Assembly (NCBI GenBank): GCA_007280205.1
Contig: QYPX01000133.1
Location: forward strand, 1 to 38,811
From: Comamonadaceae bacterium
GTDB lineage: Bacteria; Pseudomonadota; Gammaproteobacteria; Burkholderiales; Burkholderiaceae_C
DNA length: 38,811 nt
Reading direction: 5' to 3'
This document shows, piece by piece, positions 15,822 through 24,702 of the stretch. The position numbers and the translations under genes were made by a program. Below the pieces are notes generated by a model that saw nothing but the letters and a program-made list of their open reading frames with translations, did not search any database and was not told the DNA's origin. Position 1 is the stretch's first letter, and each line of letters starts with the position of its first letter.

Positions 15822-16517
15822 TCAGCCCTGCCCGTAATAAGCCCCGGGGCCGTGCTTGCGAAAGAAGTGTTTTTCCAGCAACTGCTGCGGCATCGCCGGC
15901 AAGCTGCCGTCCATCTGCAGCGTGAGCAGCGCCATGCGCGCCACCACTTCCAGCACGGCGGCGTTGTGTACCGCGGCATCGGCATCAGCGCCCCAGGCAA
16001 AGGGGCCGTGATTGGCCACCAGCACCGCCGGCATCTGGACCGGCGTGAGGCCGCGCTGACGCAGGCAGTCGACGATGGCAACACCGGTTTGCGCTTCGTA
16101 CTGGCCGGCAATCTGCTGCTCGGTCAATCTGGCGGTGCAAGGAATCTCGCCGAAAAAATAGTCGGCGTGCGTTGTTCCCAGTGCCGGGATGCCGCGGCAG
16201 GCCTGCGCCCAGACCGTAGCCCAGCTCGAATGCGTATGCACGATGCCGCCCAGTTCTGGAAAGACCCGGTACAGCTCCAGATGCGTCGGAGCATCGGATG
16301 AAGGCTTCAACTTCCCCTCCAGCACGGCGCCGTTGGCGTCGAGCACCACCATGTCCATTGCCGTCATGCGCTCGTAGGGCACGCCGCTGGGTTTGATGAC
16401 GATGGCGCCACTGGCAGCGTCGCGGCCGCTGACATTGCCCCAGGTGAAGTCAACCAGACCGAGCCGGGGCAGTTCCAGGTTCGCTTCCAGCACCTGCTTC
16501 TTCAGTGCTTCAAGCAT
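15822..16517 (-). CDS. ulaF: L-ribulose-5-phosphate 4-epimerase (UlaF/AraD-like)
   Basis: A 231-residue class II aldolase/epimerase that converts L-ribulose 5-phosphate to D-xylulose 5-phosphate. Residues known from AraD are in place, each shifted by one: Asp75 in SSDAPTH, zinc ligands His94 and His96 in IVHTHSSWA, Asp119 in HADYF, His170 in ANHGPFAWG and Tyr228 in AYYGQ. I place the start at ATG 16517; the same frame is open further back but that part is the reverse frame of ulaE. It overlaps the end of ulaE by 8 nt, so the two are coupled. It performs the last step that feeds ascorbate-type or L-xylulose catabolism into the pentose phosphate pathway. Confidence 0.93.
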   Translation of the reverse strand: MLEALKKQVLEANLELPRLGLVDFTWGNVSGRDAASGAIVIKPSGVPYERMTAMDMVVLDANGAVLEGKLKPSSDAPTHLELYRVFPELGGIVHTHSSWATVWAQACRGIPALGTTHADYFFGEIPCTARLTEQQIAGQYEAQTGVAIVDCLRQRGLTPVQMPAVLVANHGPFAWGADADAAVHNAAVLEVVARMALLTLQMDGSLPAMPQQLLEKHFFRKHGPGAYYGQG

Positions 16518-17370
16518 GGTCGTAGCCCCCTTGTTGCAGACGCTCGCCAACCCACTTGCGGGCCTTCGCAATCTCGGCCAGCGGGTCGGCTGCTTTCTCG
16601 GTCCACATCTCCACCAGGAAGGGGCCGGCGTAGCCCAGCCCATGCAGGGTCTTGAAGCAGTGAACAAAGTCCACCGTGCCTTCGCCAAACGGCACATCGC
16701 GAAAGGCCCCCGGAAAATTGGGACCGACCGGTTTCGTCTCTTTGACATGGACGCCGACGATGTGGTGGATGCCCGCCGTCAGTTCTTTCGCCACATCGTT
16801 GCCCCACGCAGTCAGGTTGCCCAAGTCCGGATAGACCTTGAACCAGGGTGAGGGCAGTTGCTCCTTGAGCACCAGGTACTTCGAAATGGAGTTGAGAAAA
16901 GGCGTGTCCATGATTTCCAGCGCCAGCATGACCTGGTGCTGCGCCGCCACCTCCAGCGCACGCGCCATGCCTTCAAGGTAGCGCTGCCTGGAGTCCTGCG
17001 TGGTGGGTTCGTAGTAAACGTCATAACCGGCCAGCTGAATTACCCGGATGCCGGTGTCGCAGGCAAAGCGGATCGCCTTCTCCATGAAGTCGGCCGCCTG
17101 CTGGCGAATCGCAGGGTCGGCGCTGCCAAAAGGGATCTTGCGATGCCCGGACAGGCACATCGAAGGCACGGGTACGCCACTTTCGCGCGACGCCTTGAAG
17201 AACGCCAAGCGCTCACCGAGTGTCCAGTCGAGTCGTGCCATGCGCTCGGGTGTTTCGTCGACCGAAATCTCCAGAAAATCGTAGCCGGCGCGGCTCGCCG
17301 CCTCGAATCTCTGGCTCCAGTTCAGGTCCTTGGGAAGTGCTTTTTCGTAGATGCCAACGGGCTTGTTCAT
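16510..17370 (-). CDS. ulaE: L-ribulose-5-phosphate 3-epimerase (UlaE-like)
   Basis: A 286-residue TIM-barrel sugar-phosphate isomerase, close in length to E. coli UlaE, which interconverts L-xylulose 5-phosphate and L-ribulose 5-phosphate. Metal ligands expected in this family are visible: Glu152 in ALEIMDTPF, Asp182 in VYPDLGNL, His208 in VGVHVKET and Glu254 in FLVEMWTE. The N-terminus MNKPVGIYEKALP fits; the frame upstream of ATG 17370 has no family character. It is the first gene of the ulaE-ulaF pair on the minus strand, divergent from marC across 57 bp. That gap contains AAACGATC on the minus strand (17372-17379), the first eight bases of the candidate operators near ulaG and the FG-GAP gene. 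Confidence 0.93.
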   Translation of the reverse strand: MNKPVGIYEKALPKDLNWSQRFEAASRAGYDFLEISVDETPERMARLDWTLGERLAFFKASRESGVPVPSMCLSGHRKIPFGSADPAIRQQAADFMEKAIRFACDTGIRVIQLAGYDVYYEPTTQDSRQRYLEGMARALEVAAQHQVMLALEIMDTPFLNSISKYLVLKEQLPSPWFKVYPDLGNLTAWGNDVAKELTAGIHHIVGVHVKETKPVGPNFPGAFRDVPFGEGTVDFVHCFKTLHGLGYAGPFLVEMWTEKAADPLAEIAKARKWVGERLQQGGYDHA

Positions 17371-17427
17371 GGATCGTTTTCCCTCTGGCAAATTGTACGT
17401 GAGCGCCAGTTCAGCTAAAGTCGGGCC

Positions 17428-18048
17428 ATGGATTTCAAACCCCTCGTCACGCTGCTGGCCATCGTCAACCCGCTGGCCATCGTGCCCTTCTTCATTCATT
17501 ACACGCAGGACTTCTCGCGCGAGCAGCGACGCCGCACGATCTGGATTTCGTCCTTCAGCTGCTTTGTCGTGATCGCCGTCAGTGCGCTCATGGGGCTGCA
17601 CATTCTGGACTTCTTTGGCATCTCGCTGGCCAGTTTTCAGGTGGGTGGCGGCATGCTGCTGCTGACCTCAGCGCTGGCCATGCTCAACGCACAGCCGGCA
17701 GAAGCCAAATCGAACGAAGAAGAAATGCACGATGCCGCAGCTCGCGCCAGCATCGCCGTCGTGCCGCTCACCATTCCGCTGCTGACCGGGCCGGCCACCA
17801 TGTCCACGGTGGTGATTTATGCCGACAAGGCCAAGACTTTCTGGCAGCTCAGCACACTGGTCGGTTACGGCGTGGTGATCGCGCTGGCCACCGCCCTGTG
17901 CTTTTCGCTGGCGCAACCGATTGCGCGGGTTCTGGGCAAGACCGGCATCAACGTCATGACGCGATTGATGGGTCTGATTCTGGCGGCCCTCGCTGTCGAG
18001 GTGATGTCCGACGGCCTGGTCAAGCTGTTCCCGATTCTGGCCAAGTAG
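17428..18048 (+). CDS. MarC/YchE-family inner-membrane protein
   Basis: A 206-residue protein with about six membrane segments. The opening TLLAIVNPLAIVPFFIHYT, the segment GISLASFQVGGGMLLLTSAL (near 64-83), the charged loop rich in Glu around residue 95 and VPLTIPLLTGPATMSTVV are standard for the MarC family. Despite the name, MarC proteins are not shown to cause multiple antibiotic resistance, and their role remains unclear; some are discussed as amino-acid exporters. It is divergent from ulaE and convergent with the ABC permease gene at 18067, so it seems to be a single-gene unit. Confidence 0.9.
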   Translation: MDFKPLVTLLAIVNPLAIVPFFIHYTQDFSREQRRRTIWISSFSCFVVIAVSALMGLHILDFFGISLASFQVGGGMLLLTSALAMLNAQPAEAKSNEEEMHDAAARASIAVVPLTIPLLTGPATMSTVVIYADKAKTFWQLSTLVGYGVVIALATALCFSLAQPIARVLGKTGINVMTRLMGLILAALAVEVMSDGLVKLFPILAK

Positions 18049-18066
18049 GCCACACGGTATCGGACC

Positions 18067-18834
18067 TCAGCGGTTCTGCGAGCCGCGGTGCGCCCAGCCC
18101 GTGGTGTGCTTCTCGATCCTGGCGAACAGTTCATACATCAGCATCGCCATCGCGCCCACCACCAGCAAACCGGCAAAAGCCAGCCCCATCTGCATGGCCG
18201 AACCAGCCGATATCAGGAGGTAGCCAATGCCTTCGTTGGCGGCGGTCATCTCCGACACCGTGGTACCGACAAAAGCGAGCGTGATGGCCACCTTGAGCGA
18301 GCCATAAAAGTAAGGCATGGAGCGCGGCAAGCCGACTTTGATCAGCACATCCCAGCGCTTGGCGCCGAGCACCCGCAGCACGTCTTCCAGTTCAGGCTCC
18401 AGCGTGGCAAGGCCGGTGGCGATGTTGACCATGATCGGGAAGAAGCTGATCAGGAACGCAGTGAGGATGGCCGGCCCCGCGCCAATGCCAAACCAGACGA
18501 CGAGAATCGGCACAAAAGCCGCCTTGGGTAAGGCGTTGAAGCCGGTCATCAGAGGATAAACAGCGGCATACGCCAGGCGCGAACTGCCGATCACAAAACC
18601 CAGCAGCACACCCACCACAATCGCGATGCCAAAGCCGGCCATGGTGACCCAGTAGGTGCGCCAGGCGTGCGCGGCAATGATGGCCTTGAACTCCCAGAAC
18701 TGGCTCCAGATGCGCAGGGGACTGGGAAAAATGAACTCGGAGACCGAAAAGGCCGAACAGATGATCTGCCACACCACCACCACGCACAGCAGCAGCATCC
18801 AGGGCGACCACAACTCAATCTGTTTCTGGTTCAT
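18067..18834 (-). CDS. ABC transporter permease, SsuC/TauC/ThiX class
   Basis: A 255-residue permease with about six helices and the binding-protein-dependent transport signature in the cytoplasmic loop (VLRVLGAKRWDVLIKVGLP, near 152-170). It belongs to the class that imports sulfonates, nitrate, or, with NMT1-type binding proteins, pyrimidines, riboflavin and other heterocycles. It is the last gene of a binding protein-ATPase-permease operon on the minus strand; its start overlaps the ATPase stop by 4 nt. The divergent xanthine dehydrogenase genes suggest a purine as cargo. Confidence 0.9.
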   Translation of the reverse strand: MNQKQIELWSPWMLLLCVVVVWQIICSAFSVSEFIFPSPLRIWSQFWEFKAIIAAHAWRTYWVTMAGFGIAIVVGVLLGFVIGSSRLAYAAVYPLMTGFNALPKAAFVPILVVWFGIGAGPAILTAFLISFFPIMVNIATGLATLEPELEDVLRVLGAKRWDVLIKVGLPRSMPYFYGSLKVAITLAFVGTTVSEMTAANEGIGYLLISAGSAMQMGLAFAGLLVVGAMAMLMYELFARIEKHTTGWAHRGSQNR

Positions 18835-19670
18835 GAGGGCCTTGGCGCTTGGGTGCTCGCACTGTTTTGACGCATGGCGCCTATGTGTCCGCGCAGTTCG
18901 TGCACGATATCGGTGAATGCCGGCGTGTAGGTGATCTCCAGATCGCGCGGACGCGGCAGGGTGATTTCTTTCTTCACCACAAAGCGCCCCGGGCTCCTGC
19001 TCATCACGTACACCGTGTCGGCCAGAAAAACCGACTCGCGCAAATCGTGCGTAACCAGAATGACATTGAACCTCTGCTCGGTCCAGAGGTCACGCAGAAT
19101 GCACCAGAGTTCCTCGCGGGTAAAAGCATCCAGTGCGCCAAAGGGCTCGTCGAGCAAGAGCATCTTGGGCTCGTGGATCAGCGCGCGGCAAATGCTGGCA
19201 CGCTGCTGCATGCCGCCCGACAACTCCCAGGGAAACTTGTCTTCGTAGCCGCCCAGGCCCACTTTTTGCAGCAGGGCGCGGGCGCGCTCCTCATATTCCT
19301 TGCGCTTTAGCTTGAAGCTGCTGCGGTAAGGCTCGACGATTTCAAGTGGTAGCAAGACGTTGTCCACGGTGGTGCGCCACGGCAACAATGATGAGGCCTG
19401 GAACGCCATGCCCGAGATCTTCAAAGGCCCGGTGACCGCCTGCCCGTCGATCAGAATCCGCCCCATGGAGGGCATCTTCAGGCCGGTCGCCAGCTTCATG
19501 AAAGTTGACTTGCCACAACCCGAGGGTCCGACGATGGCGATGAACTCGCCCTGGCGCACGTTCAGGTCAATCGCCTCTACGGCGAACTGATTCTGCTTCA
19601 GCAGTTCGTCGTTATAGGCGAGCCAGACGTCCCGAAAATCGACAAACCACTGGGCAGTGGGCTCTTGCAT
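18831..19670 (-). CDS. ABC transporter ATPase, SsuB/TauB class
   Basis: A 279-residue ATPase. Walker A is VGPSGCGKST, the signature LSGGMQQRASICRAL, Walker B MLLLDEPFGALDAFT and the switch histidine VTHDLRE. The Q-loop region reads GMAFQASSLLPWRT, typical of the nitrate/sulfonate/heterocycle class. I start at ATG 19670 (MQEPTAQW), one base after the stop of the binding-protein gene; an in-frame ATG at 19721 would lie inside that gene and lacks family sequence. It couples ATP hydrolysis to the permease at 18067. Confidence 0.92.
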   Translation of the reverse strand: MQEPTAQWFVDFRDVWLAYNDELLKQNQFAVEAIDLNVRQGEFIAIVGPSGCGKSTFMKLATGLKMPSMGRILIDGQAVTGPLKISGMAFQASSLLPWRTTVDNVLLPLEIVEPYRSSFKLKRKEYEERARALLQKVGLGGYEDKFPWELSGGMQQRASICRALIHEPKMLLLDEPFGALDAFTREELWCILRDLWTEQRFNVILVTHDLRESVFLADTVYVMSRSPGRFVVKKEITLPRPRDLEITYTPAFTDIVHELRGHIGAMRQNSASTQAPRPS

Positions 19671-19671
19671 C

Positions 19672-20700
19672 TTACTTTTTGGGCAAGACGTTGAGGTCTG
19701 CCTTGGACGGCAGATAGGCACCGGTCCAGACGGCGTCCGGATTGACGCGGGTCTTGGTGTTGTAGGCGTCGGACACCTGGGAAGCCATCAGCGACAGGCG
19801 CGGGCCATTGACCTGGCCAAAACCCTCGGCACGCGCGTTGGCGCTGTTGATCACGGTGTCAATGGCCAGCTTGAGGCGCCTTGTTTCGAGTTCGACGTTG
19901 ATGATGCCGTCGCGCGCCTTCACATCCTGGATCGAGGCCGCCGGATTGCCAATCACGTCCTTCATGCCCTTGGCAAAAGCCACCAGGAAAGCCTTCACAG
20001 CGGCCGGATTGTCTTTGAGCATTTTGGGCGAGGCGATGATCGCGTTGCCATAGAGCTTGACGCCAAATTCAGGGTAAGGCATGACCACCACGTCCTCCAC
20101 CTTCACACCCCGTGCCTCCAGATTAAGCAGTGAGGTGAAGGTAAAGCCGGTGATGGCATCGACATCGCCGCGCACCAGCATGGTCTCGCGCAGGGGCGGG
20201 TCCATCGCCGTCCATTGAACATTGCTGATGCTGTTGGCCTTGGCAAAAATCGGAAAGGCACGCCGGCCCGCGTCGAACACCGGAGCGCCCAGCTTCTTGC
20301 CACTCAAGTCAGCAGGGGTCTTGATGCCCGACTTCTTCAGCACCATGACCGAGGCCGGCGTGTCGTTGTAAACCATCATGACGGCCACCGGCTTGTTGGG
20401 CGCGTCCGGGTTGTTGGCGTGGAATTCCATCAAGGCTGCCAGATCGGCAAAGCCCATGTCGTAGGCACCCGATGCGACGCGGGTTACCGCGCCGCCGGAT
20501 CCATTGCCAGCGTCCACCACGACGTCGAGCTTGGCGTCCTTGAAGTAACCCTTGGCAACGGGCGTCAAGAACAGGGCAGCCGGGCCTTCGAAGCGCCAGT
20601 CCAGCTGAACCTTGACGGGCGTGCTCTGCGCCTGCGCGCCGGCGAAGCCGAGGACGGCGGCACAAGCCGCAATGGTTTTCAACAGGACGCGCTTTTTCAT
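19672..20700 (-). CDS. NMT1/THI5-like periplasmic binding protein
   Basis: A 342-residue solute-binding protein with signal peptide MKKRVLLKTIAACAAVLGF...AQAQ, cleaved near residue 24. The mature start VKVQLDWRFEGPAALFLTPV matches the NMT1/THI5-like fold, whose members bind hydroxymethylpyrimidine, riboflavin, taurine-type and purine-type ligands. Other family segments are GAYDMGFADLAALMEF, NDTPASVMVLKKSGIK and a hinge near GDVDAITGF. The start at ATG 20700 has GGAG 8 nt upstream; a longer frame to 20754 does not give a signal peptide as good. It is the first gene of the importer operon and divergent from xdhA. Confidence 0.88.
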   Translation of the reverse strand: MKKRVLLKTIAACAAVLGFAGAQAQSTPVKVQLDWRFEGPAALFLTPVAKGYFKDAKLDVVVDAGNGSGGAVTRVASGAYDMGFADLAALMEFHANNPDAPNKPVAVMMVYNDTPASVMVLKKSGIKTPADLSGKKLGAPVFDAGRRAFPIFAKANSISNVQWTAMDPPLRETMLVRGDVDAITGFTFTSLLNLEARGVKVEDVVVMPYPEFGVKLYGNAIIASPKMLKDNPAAVKAFLVAFAKGMKDVIGNPAASIQDVKARDGIINVELETRRLKLAIDTVINSANARAEGFGQVNGPRLSLMASQVSDAYNTKTRVNPDAVWTGAYLPSKADLNVLPKK

Positions 20701-20881
20701 GTGTGGACTCCAGCAGTAAGGACTTTGAACGGGTTGAAGCAATAAAGGTGCCAATCAACTCCTGGCACCCCAGAAAACAATCTATTGTCACCGAACAGCG
20801 GGCGTCGCAAAATCGGCGATGGAAAAAATGTTTACACTTTGATCGACCACACCGGTTTACGCCAAGCCCCCCAAAACCACC
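20701..20881. promoter_or_regulatory. divergent control region importer / xdhAB with palindrome
   Basis: The 181-bp intergenic region serves both units. GGTGCCA (20747-20753) and TGGCACC (20763-20769) form a perfect 7-bp inverted repeat with a 9-bp spacer, a spacing suited to a dimeric regulator. TTGTCA with CAAAAT 17 bp downstream (from about 20788) is a plausible promoter toward xdhA. No regulator gene lies next to it in the window. Confidence 0.4.
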
Positions 20882-22342
20882 ATGACCCAAACCAGCAATA
20901 CCGTGCGCTTTGTACTCGACGGCACCATCGTCGAAGTCGGCAACCAGCACTTCAACACCACGGTGCTTGATTACCTGCGCGAGCAACTGCACCGCACCGG
21001 CACCAAAGAGGGCTGCGCCGAAGGCGACTGCGGCGCCTGCGTGGTCCTGATCGGCGAGCTCAATACCGATGGCACGGCAATAGCCTACGCCAGCGTCAAC
21101 AGCTGCCTGCAACTGCTGCCCACGCTGGACGGCAAATCGGTCAAGACGGTGGAGAGTCTGCAGCGCGCCAACGGCGAGCTGCACCCGGTGCAACAGGCGA
21201 TGGCGGAGAGTCATGGCACACAGTGCGGTTTTTGTACGCCTGGCATCGTCATGAGCCTGACCGGTTTGCTGCAAACCGTCTCTCATCCCACACGCACTCA
21301 GATCAACGACGCGCTGAGCGGCAATCTGTGCCGCTGCACCGGCTACAAGCCGATCATCGATGCCACGCTCAAGGCCTGCGAAGCACCGGCTGATCAGCTC
21401 CGTCTCGACGACAAGGCCGACCTCAAGCTACTGCAACAGTTGCGCCAGGCCAGCGAGCAGGCCGCTGTGCTGCGATCAGATCAGGGCAAGACCTTCTTCG
21501 CTCCGACCAGTGTGGCTGCGCTGGCCGACTACCTGCTGCAGCACCCGCAGGCCACCCTGCTGGCCGGCAGTACCGAGATTGGCCTGCAGGTCAACAAGAA
21601 TCTGGTTCATCCGCAAGACCTCGTCTACCTCGGCCATGTGAGCGAATTGCGTCAGATTGAAGACGGCGGCAAGCACTGGCGCATTGGCGCGCAGGTGTCC
21701 CTCACCGCCGTGCTGGAATTGGTCAGCGACGCCTACCCGGACTTTGCTGAAGTGCTGCGCCGCTTTGGCTCACCACCGATCCGCTCCACCGCCACGCTGG
21801 CCGGCAACGTTGCCAACGGCTCGCCGATCGGCGACAGCATGCCCTGTCTGCTGGCGCTGGGCGCCACGCTGCTGCTGCGCCGGGGCGAGGCCACACGCAC
21901 ACTGGATCTGAGCGAGTTCTATACCGGCCAGAAGAAGAATGCGCTGCAGGACGGCGAATTCATCGAAGCCATCCAGCTGCCCAAACCCAGCCCCGGCAAG
22001 GTATTTCGCGCGCACAAGGTCAGCAAGCGTTTTGAGCAGGACATTTCAGCCACCTGCTGCGCCATGACGTACCAGCTGGTCGGCGGCAGGTTTACCCAGG
22101 TCCGGCTCGCCTACAACGGTCTGGCCCCCTCGCCGTGTCGCGCGCCCCAACTGGAAGCGCTGATCGAAGGTCGCACACCGGATGCCGTCAGCGCGTCCGA
22201 ACTCGATCAGGCGATCACCGCTAGTTTCACAGCCCGCGACGGCCTGCGTGCGAGCTGGCAATACCGCTCGCTGCTGGCACGCAACCTGGTGCTGCAGTTT
22301 GTTGAAGAAGCCACCACCCCTGCCATGGAGACCGCCCAATGA
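20882..22342 (+). CDS. xdhA: xanthine dehydrogenase small subunit (2Fe-2S and FAD)
   Basis: A 486-residue electron-transfer subunit of a molybdenum hydroxylase. The plant-type 2Fe-2S cluster is held by Cys45, Cys50, Cys53 and Cys75 (CAEGDCGAC plus SVNSC). The second cluster uses Cys115, Cys118, Cys150 and Cys152 (CGFC and CRC). The FAD domain follows from about residue 195, with LLAGSTEIGL near 220-230 and STATLAGNVANGSPIGDSMP around 301-320. This is the bacterial XdhA arrangement, in which the FeS and FAD domains are joined and the Mo domain is separate. The stop overlaps the xdhB start by 4 nt. Confidence 0.94.
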   Translation: MTQTSNTVRFVLDGTIVEVGNQHFNTTVLDYLREQLHRTGTKEGCAEGDCGACVVLIGELNTDGTAIAYASVNSCLQLLPTLDGKSVKTVESLQRANGELHPVQQAMAESHGTQCGFCTPGIVMSLTGLLQTVSHPTRTQINDALSGNLCRCTGYKPIIDATLKACEAPADQLRLDDKADLKLLQQLRQASEQAAVLRSDQGKTFFAPTSVAALADYLLQHPQATLLAGSTEIGLQVNKNLVHPQDLVYLGHVSELRQIEDGGKHWRIGAQVSLTAVLELVSDAYPDFAEVLRRFGSPPIRSTATLAGNVANGSPIGDSMPCLLALGATLLLRRGEATRTLDLSEFYTGQKKNALQDGEFIEAIQLPKPSPGKVFRAHKVSKRFEQDISATCCAMTYQLVGGRFTQVRLAYNGLAPSPCRAPQLEALIEGRTPDAVSASELDQAITASFTARDGLRASWQYRSLLARNLVLQFVEEATTPAMETAQ

Positions 22343-24702
22343 ACGCCTTGAACTCGCTCGATGAGCTGACCCGCGTGGCGGAGCTGGGACGCGAATTGCC
22401 CCACGAATCTGCCCTGCTGCACGTCACCGGCCAGGCCACCTACACCGACGACATCCCCGAACTGCGCGGCACGCTTTACGCCGCGCTGGTGCTGTCACCG
22501 GTGGCGCACGGCGAACTGCTGGGTGAAGGCATTGACCGCGCTGCGCTGCTGGCCCAGTCGGAGGTCGTGGCCGTCTTCACTGCCGCCGACATTCCGGGCG
22601 AAAACAACTGCGGCCCCATCGTTCATGACGATCCGTTTCTGGCCCATGGCAAAGTGGAGTTTCTCGGTCAGTCGGTGGCCGTGGTCGTGGCGCGCAGCAT
22701 GCACAGCGCGCGCAAGGCGGCCAGGAGTGCCAAGGTCGCCGTCAAGGAGTTGCCCGCCATTCTGAGCATCGATGACGCGCTGGCGCAGCAGAGTTTCGTC
22801 ATGCCATCCAAGGGCATCACACGCGGCGAGCCGGAGCAGAGAATTGCCAGCGCACCGCACCGCGTCCAGGGACGCACCAGTTGCGGCCAGCAGGAACAGT
22901 TTTATCTGGAAGGCCAGATTGCCTACGCCGTGCCGCGCGAGGATGACCAGCTCACGCTGTTTGTTTCAACACAGCATCCGGACGGCAATCAGCGCGAGGC
23001 TGCCGCTGCGCTGAATCTCTCGGCCAACGATGTCGAAGTGATCTGCCGGCGCATGGGTGGCGGCTTTGGCGGCAAGGAAGGCAACTCCAGCATCTTCTCG
23101 CAAAGTGCGGCACTGGCCGCCTTCAAGCTCAAGCGCCCGGTCAAGCTGCGCGTCAATCGCGACGACGACATGATGATCACCGGCAAGCGCCACGACTTTC
23201 GCATCGACTACGACTGCGGCTTCGATGACAGCGGTCGCATCCTGGGCATTGATGTGGTGCTGGCCTCGCGCTGCGGCTACAGCACCGACTACTCGGGCCC
23301 GGTGAACGACCGCGCCCTGCTGCACATAGACAACTGCTACTACCTGCCGCACCTCAAGATCATCAGCCACCGCTGCAAAACGAACATGCAAAGCGCCACC
23401 GCTTTTCGCGGCTTTGGCGGCCCACAGGGCATGTTTGGCATCGAGACCGTGATCGAGGAGATCGCGCACAAGCTCGGCAAGGACCCGCTGGAAATTCGCC
23501 GCGTCAACCTGTACCGCGACCCCGCGCTCTCAGGCGACGCCGGTTCCATGACCACGCAGTACGGACAGACCATCGAGGACTGGGTGGGCGACCAGGTGAT
23601 TGACCAGGTGGCAGACCAGGCCGACTACCCGGCGCGGCGCGAAGCCGTCGCCAGCTTCAATGCGCAAAGCAAGTACCGCAAGCGCGGCCTGGCGCTGGTG
23701 CCGCTGAAATTCGGTATCTCGTTTACCGCCACCATGCTCAATCAGGGCGGGGCGCTGGTCAACGTTTACCAGGACGGCTCGGTCAGTGTGAACCACGGCG
23801 GCACCGAAATGGGCCAGGGCCTGAACACCAAGATGGCGCAGGTGGCGGCCGACGGTCTGGGCATCCCCGTGAGCCTGGTGCGCGTCACCGGCACCGACAC
23901 GCAAAAAGTGCCCAACGCCAGCGCCACAGCGGCTTCCAGCGGCGCCGACATCAATGGTGCTGCCATCAACAACGCCTGCGACCAGCTGCGCGCCCGACTC
24001 AAGCCGGTAGCGGCGCGGCTGCTGGGGTGCGAGGCGGCAGCTGTCGAATTGAGCGCCGGTTATGCGCGCGTCACGTCAAATGCAACGGCACCCGTGCCCT
24101 GGCAAACCGTGGTCAAGCAGGCCTGGCTGGACCGGGTCGGCCTGAGCGTCACGGGCTTCTATATGACGCCCGACATCCAGTACGACTTCAACACGCTGCA
24201 CGGCCGTGCTTTCTACTACTACTGCTACGGCGCGGCGGTGACGGAAGTCGAGATCGACACCCGCAGTGGCGAATGGTGGTTAAAGGCCGCGGACATCGTG
24301 CACGACGTCGGACAGAGCATCAACCCCGCCATCGACAAGGGTCAGATTGAGGGTGCCTACATTCAGGGCATGGGCTGGCTGACGATGGAAGAGTGCATCT
24401 GGGACAAGCAGGGCAAGTTGCTGACGCATGGCCCCAGCACCTACAAGATTCCGGTCGCCGGGGATGTTCCGGAACACTTCAAGGTGAGTCTGTTTGACGG
24501 CCGGAACGTGAAGCCGACGCCGCATCGCAGCAAAGCCACGGGTGAGCCACCGCTGATGAACGCGCTGTCGGTTTTCTTCGCCCTGCGCGACGCTGTCAGC
24601 GCCTCGGCGCAGCACCGCGCTCGCGTGGATCTGGTGGCGCCCGCCACACCCGAGCGCATTCTGCTGGCCTGCGAACGGGCCAAGTCGCTGCTCAGGCCCT
24701 GA
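22339..24702 (+). CDS. xdhB: xanthine dehydrogenase large subunit (Mo-binding)
   Basis: A 787-residue molybdopterin-binding subunit that oxidises hypoxanthine and xanthine to urate with XdhA. Motifs present are EQFYLEGQ with Glu191 (substrate-side glutamate), MGGGFGGKE (239-247), AFRGFGGPQG (355-364) with Arg357, GGTEMGQGLNTKMAQ for the cofactor, and GEPPLMNAL with Glu736 as the catalytic base. These match the residues known from Rhodobacter XdhB (Glu232, Arg310, Glu730), which supports a purine substrate rather than an aldehyde. The usual maturation gene xdhC is not downstream in this window, so the maturation factor must be encoded elsewhere. Confidence 0.94.
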   Translation: MNALNSLDELTRVAELGRELPHESALLHVTGQATYTDDIPELRGTLYAALVLSPVAHGELLGEGIDRAALLAQSEVVAVFTAADIPGENNCGPIVHDDPFLAHGKVEFLGQSVAVVVARSMHSARKAARSAKVAVKELPAILSIDDALAQQSFVMPSKGITRGEPEQRIASAPHRVQGRTSCGQQEQFYLEGQIAYAVPREDDQLTLFVSTQHPDGNQREAAAALNLSANDVEVICRRMGGGFGGKEGNSSIFSQSAALAAFKLKRPVKLRVNRDDDMMITGKRHDFRIDYDCGFDDSGRILGIDVVLASRCGYSTDYSGPVNDRALLHIDNCYYLPHLKIISHRCKTNMQSATAFRGFGGPQGMFGIETVIEEIAHKLGKDPLEIRRVNLYRDPALSGDAGSMTTQYGQTIEDWVGDQVIDQVADQADYPARREAVASFNAQSKYRKRGLALVPLKFGISFTATMLNQGGALVNVYQDGSVSVNHGGTEMGQGLNTKMAQVAADGLGIPVSLVRVTGTDTQKVPNASATAASSGADINGAAINNACDQLRARLKPVAARLLGCEAAAVELSAGYARVTSNATAPVPWQTVVKQAWLDRVGLSVTGFYMTPDIQYDFNTLHGRAFYYYCYGAAVTEVEIDTRSGEWWLKAADIVHDVGQSINPAIDKGQIEGAYIQGMGWLTMEECIWDKQGKLLTHGPSTYKIPVAGDVPEHFKVSLFDGRNVKPTPHRSKATGEPPLMNALSVFFALRDAVSASAQHRARVDLVAPATPERILLACERAKSLLRP

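Noticed and set aside
15428-15925. A 165-codon frame on the plus strand in the gene-free region
   Set aside because: No domain or coding-like pattern; its last third is the reverse of ulaF.
15822-16748. Longer start for the 4-epimerase gene at 16748
   Set aside because: The extra residues come from the reverse reading of ulaE and have no family match; ATG 16517 gives the usual length.
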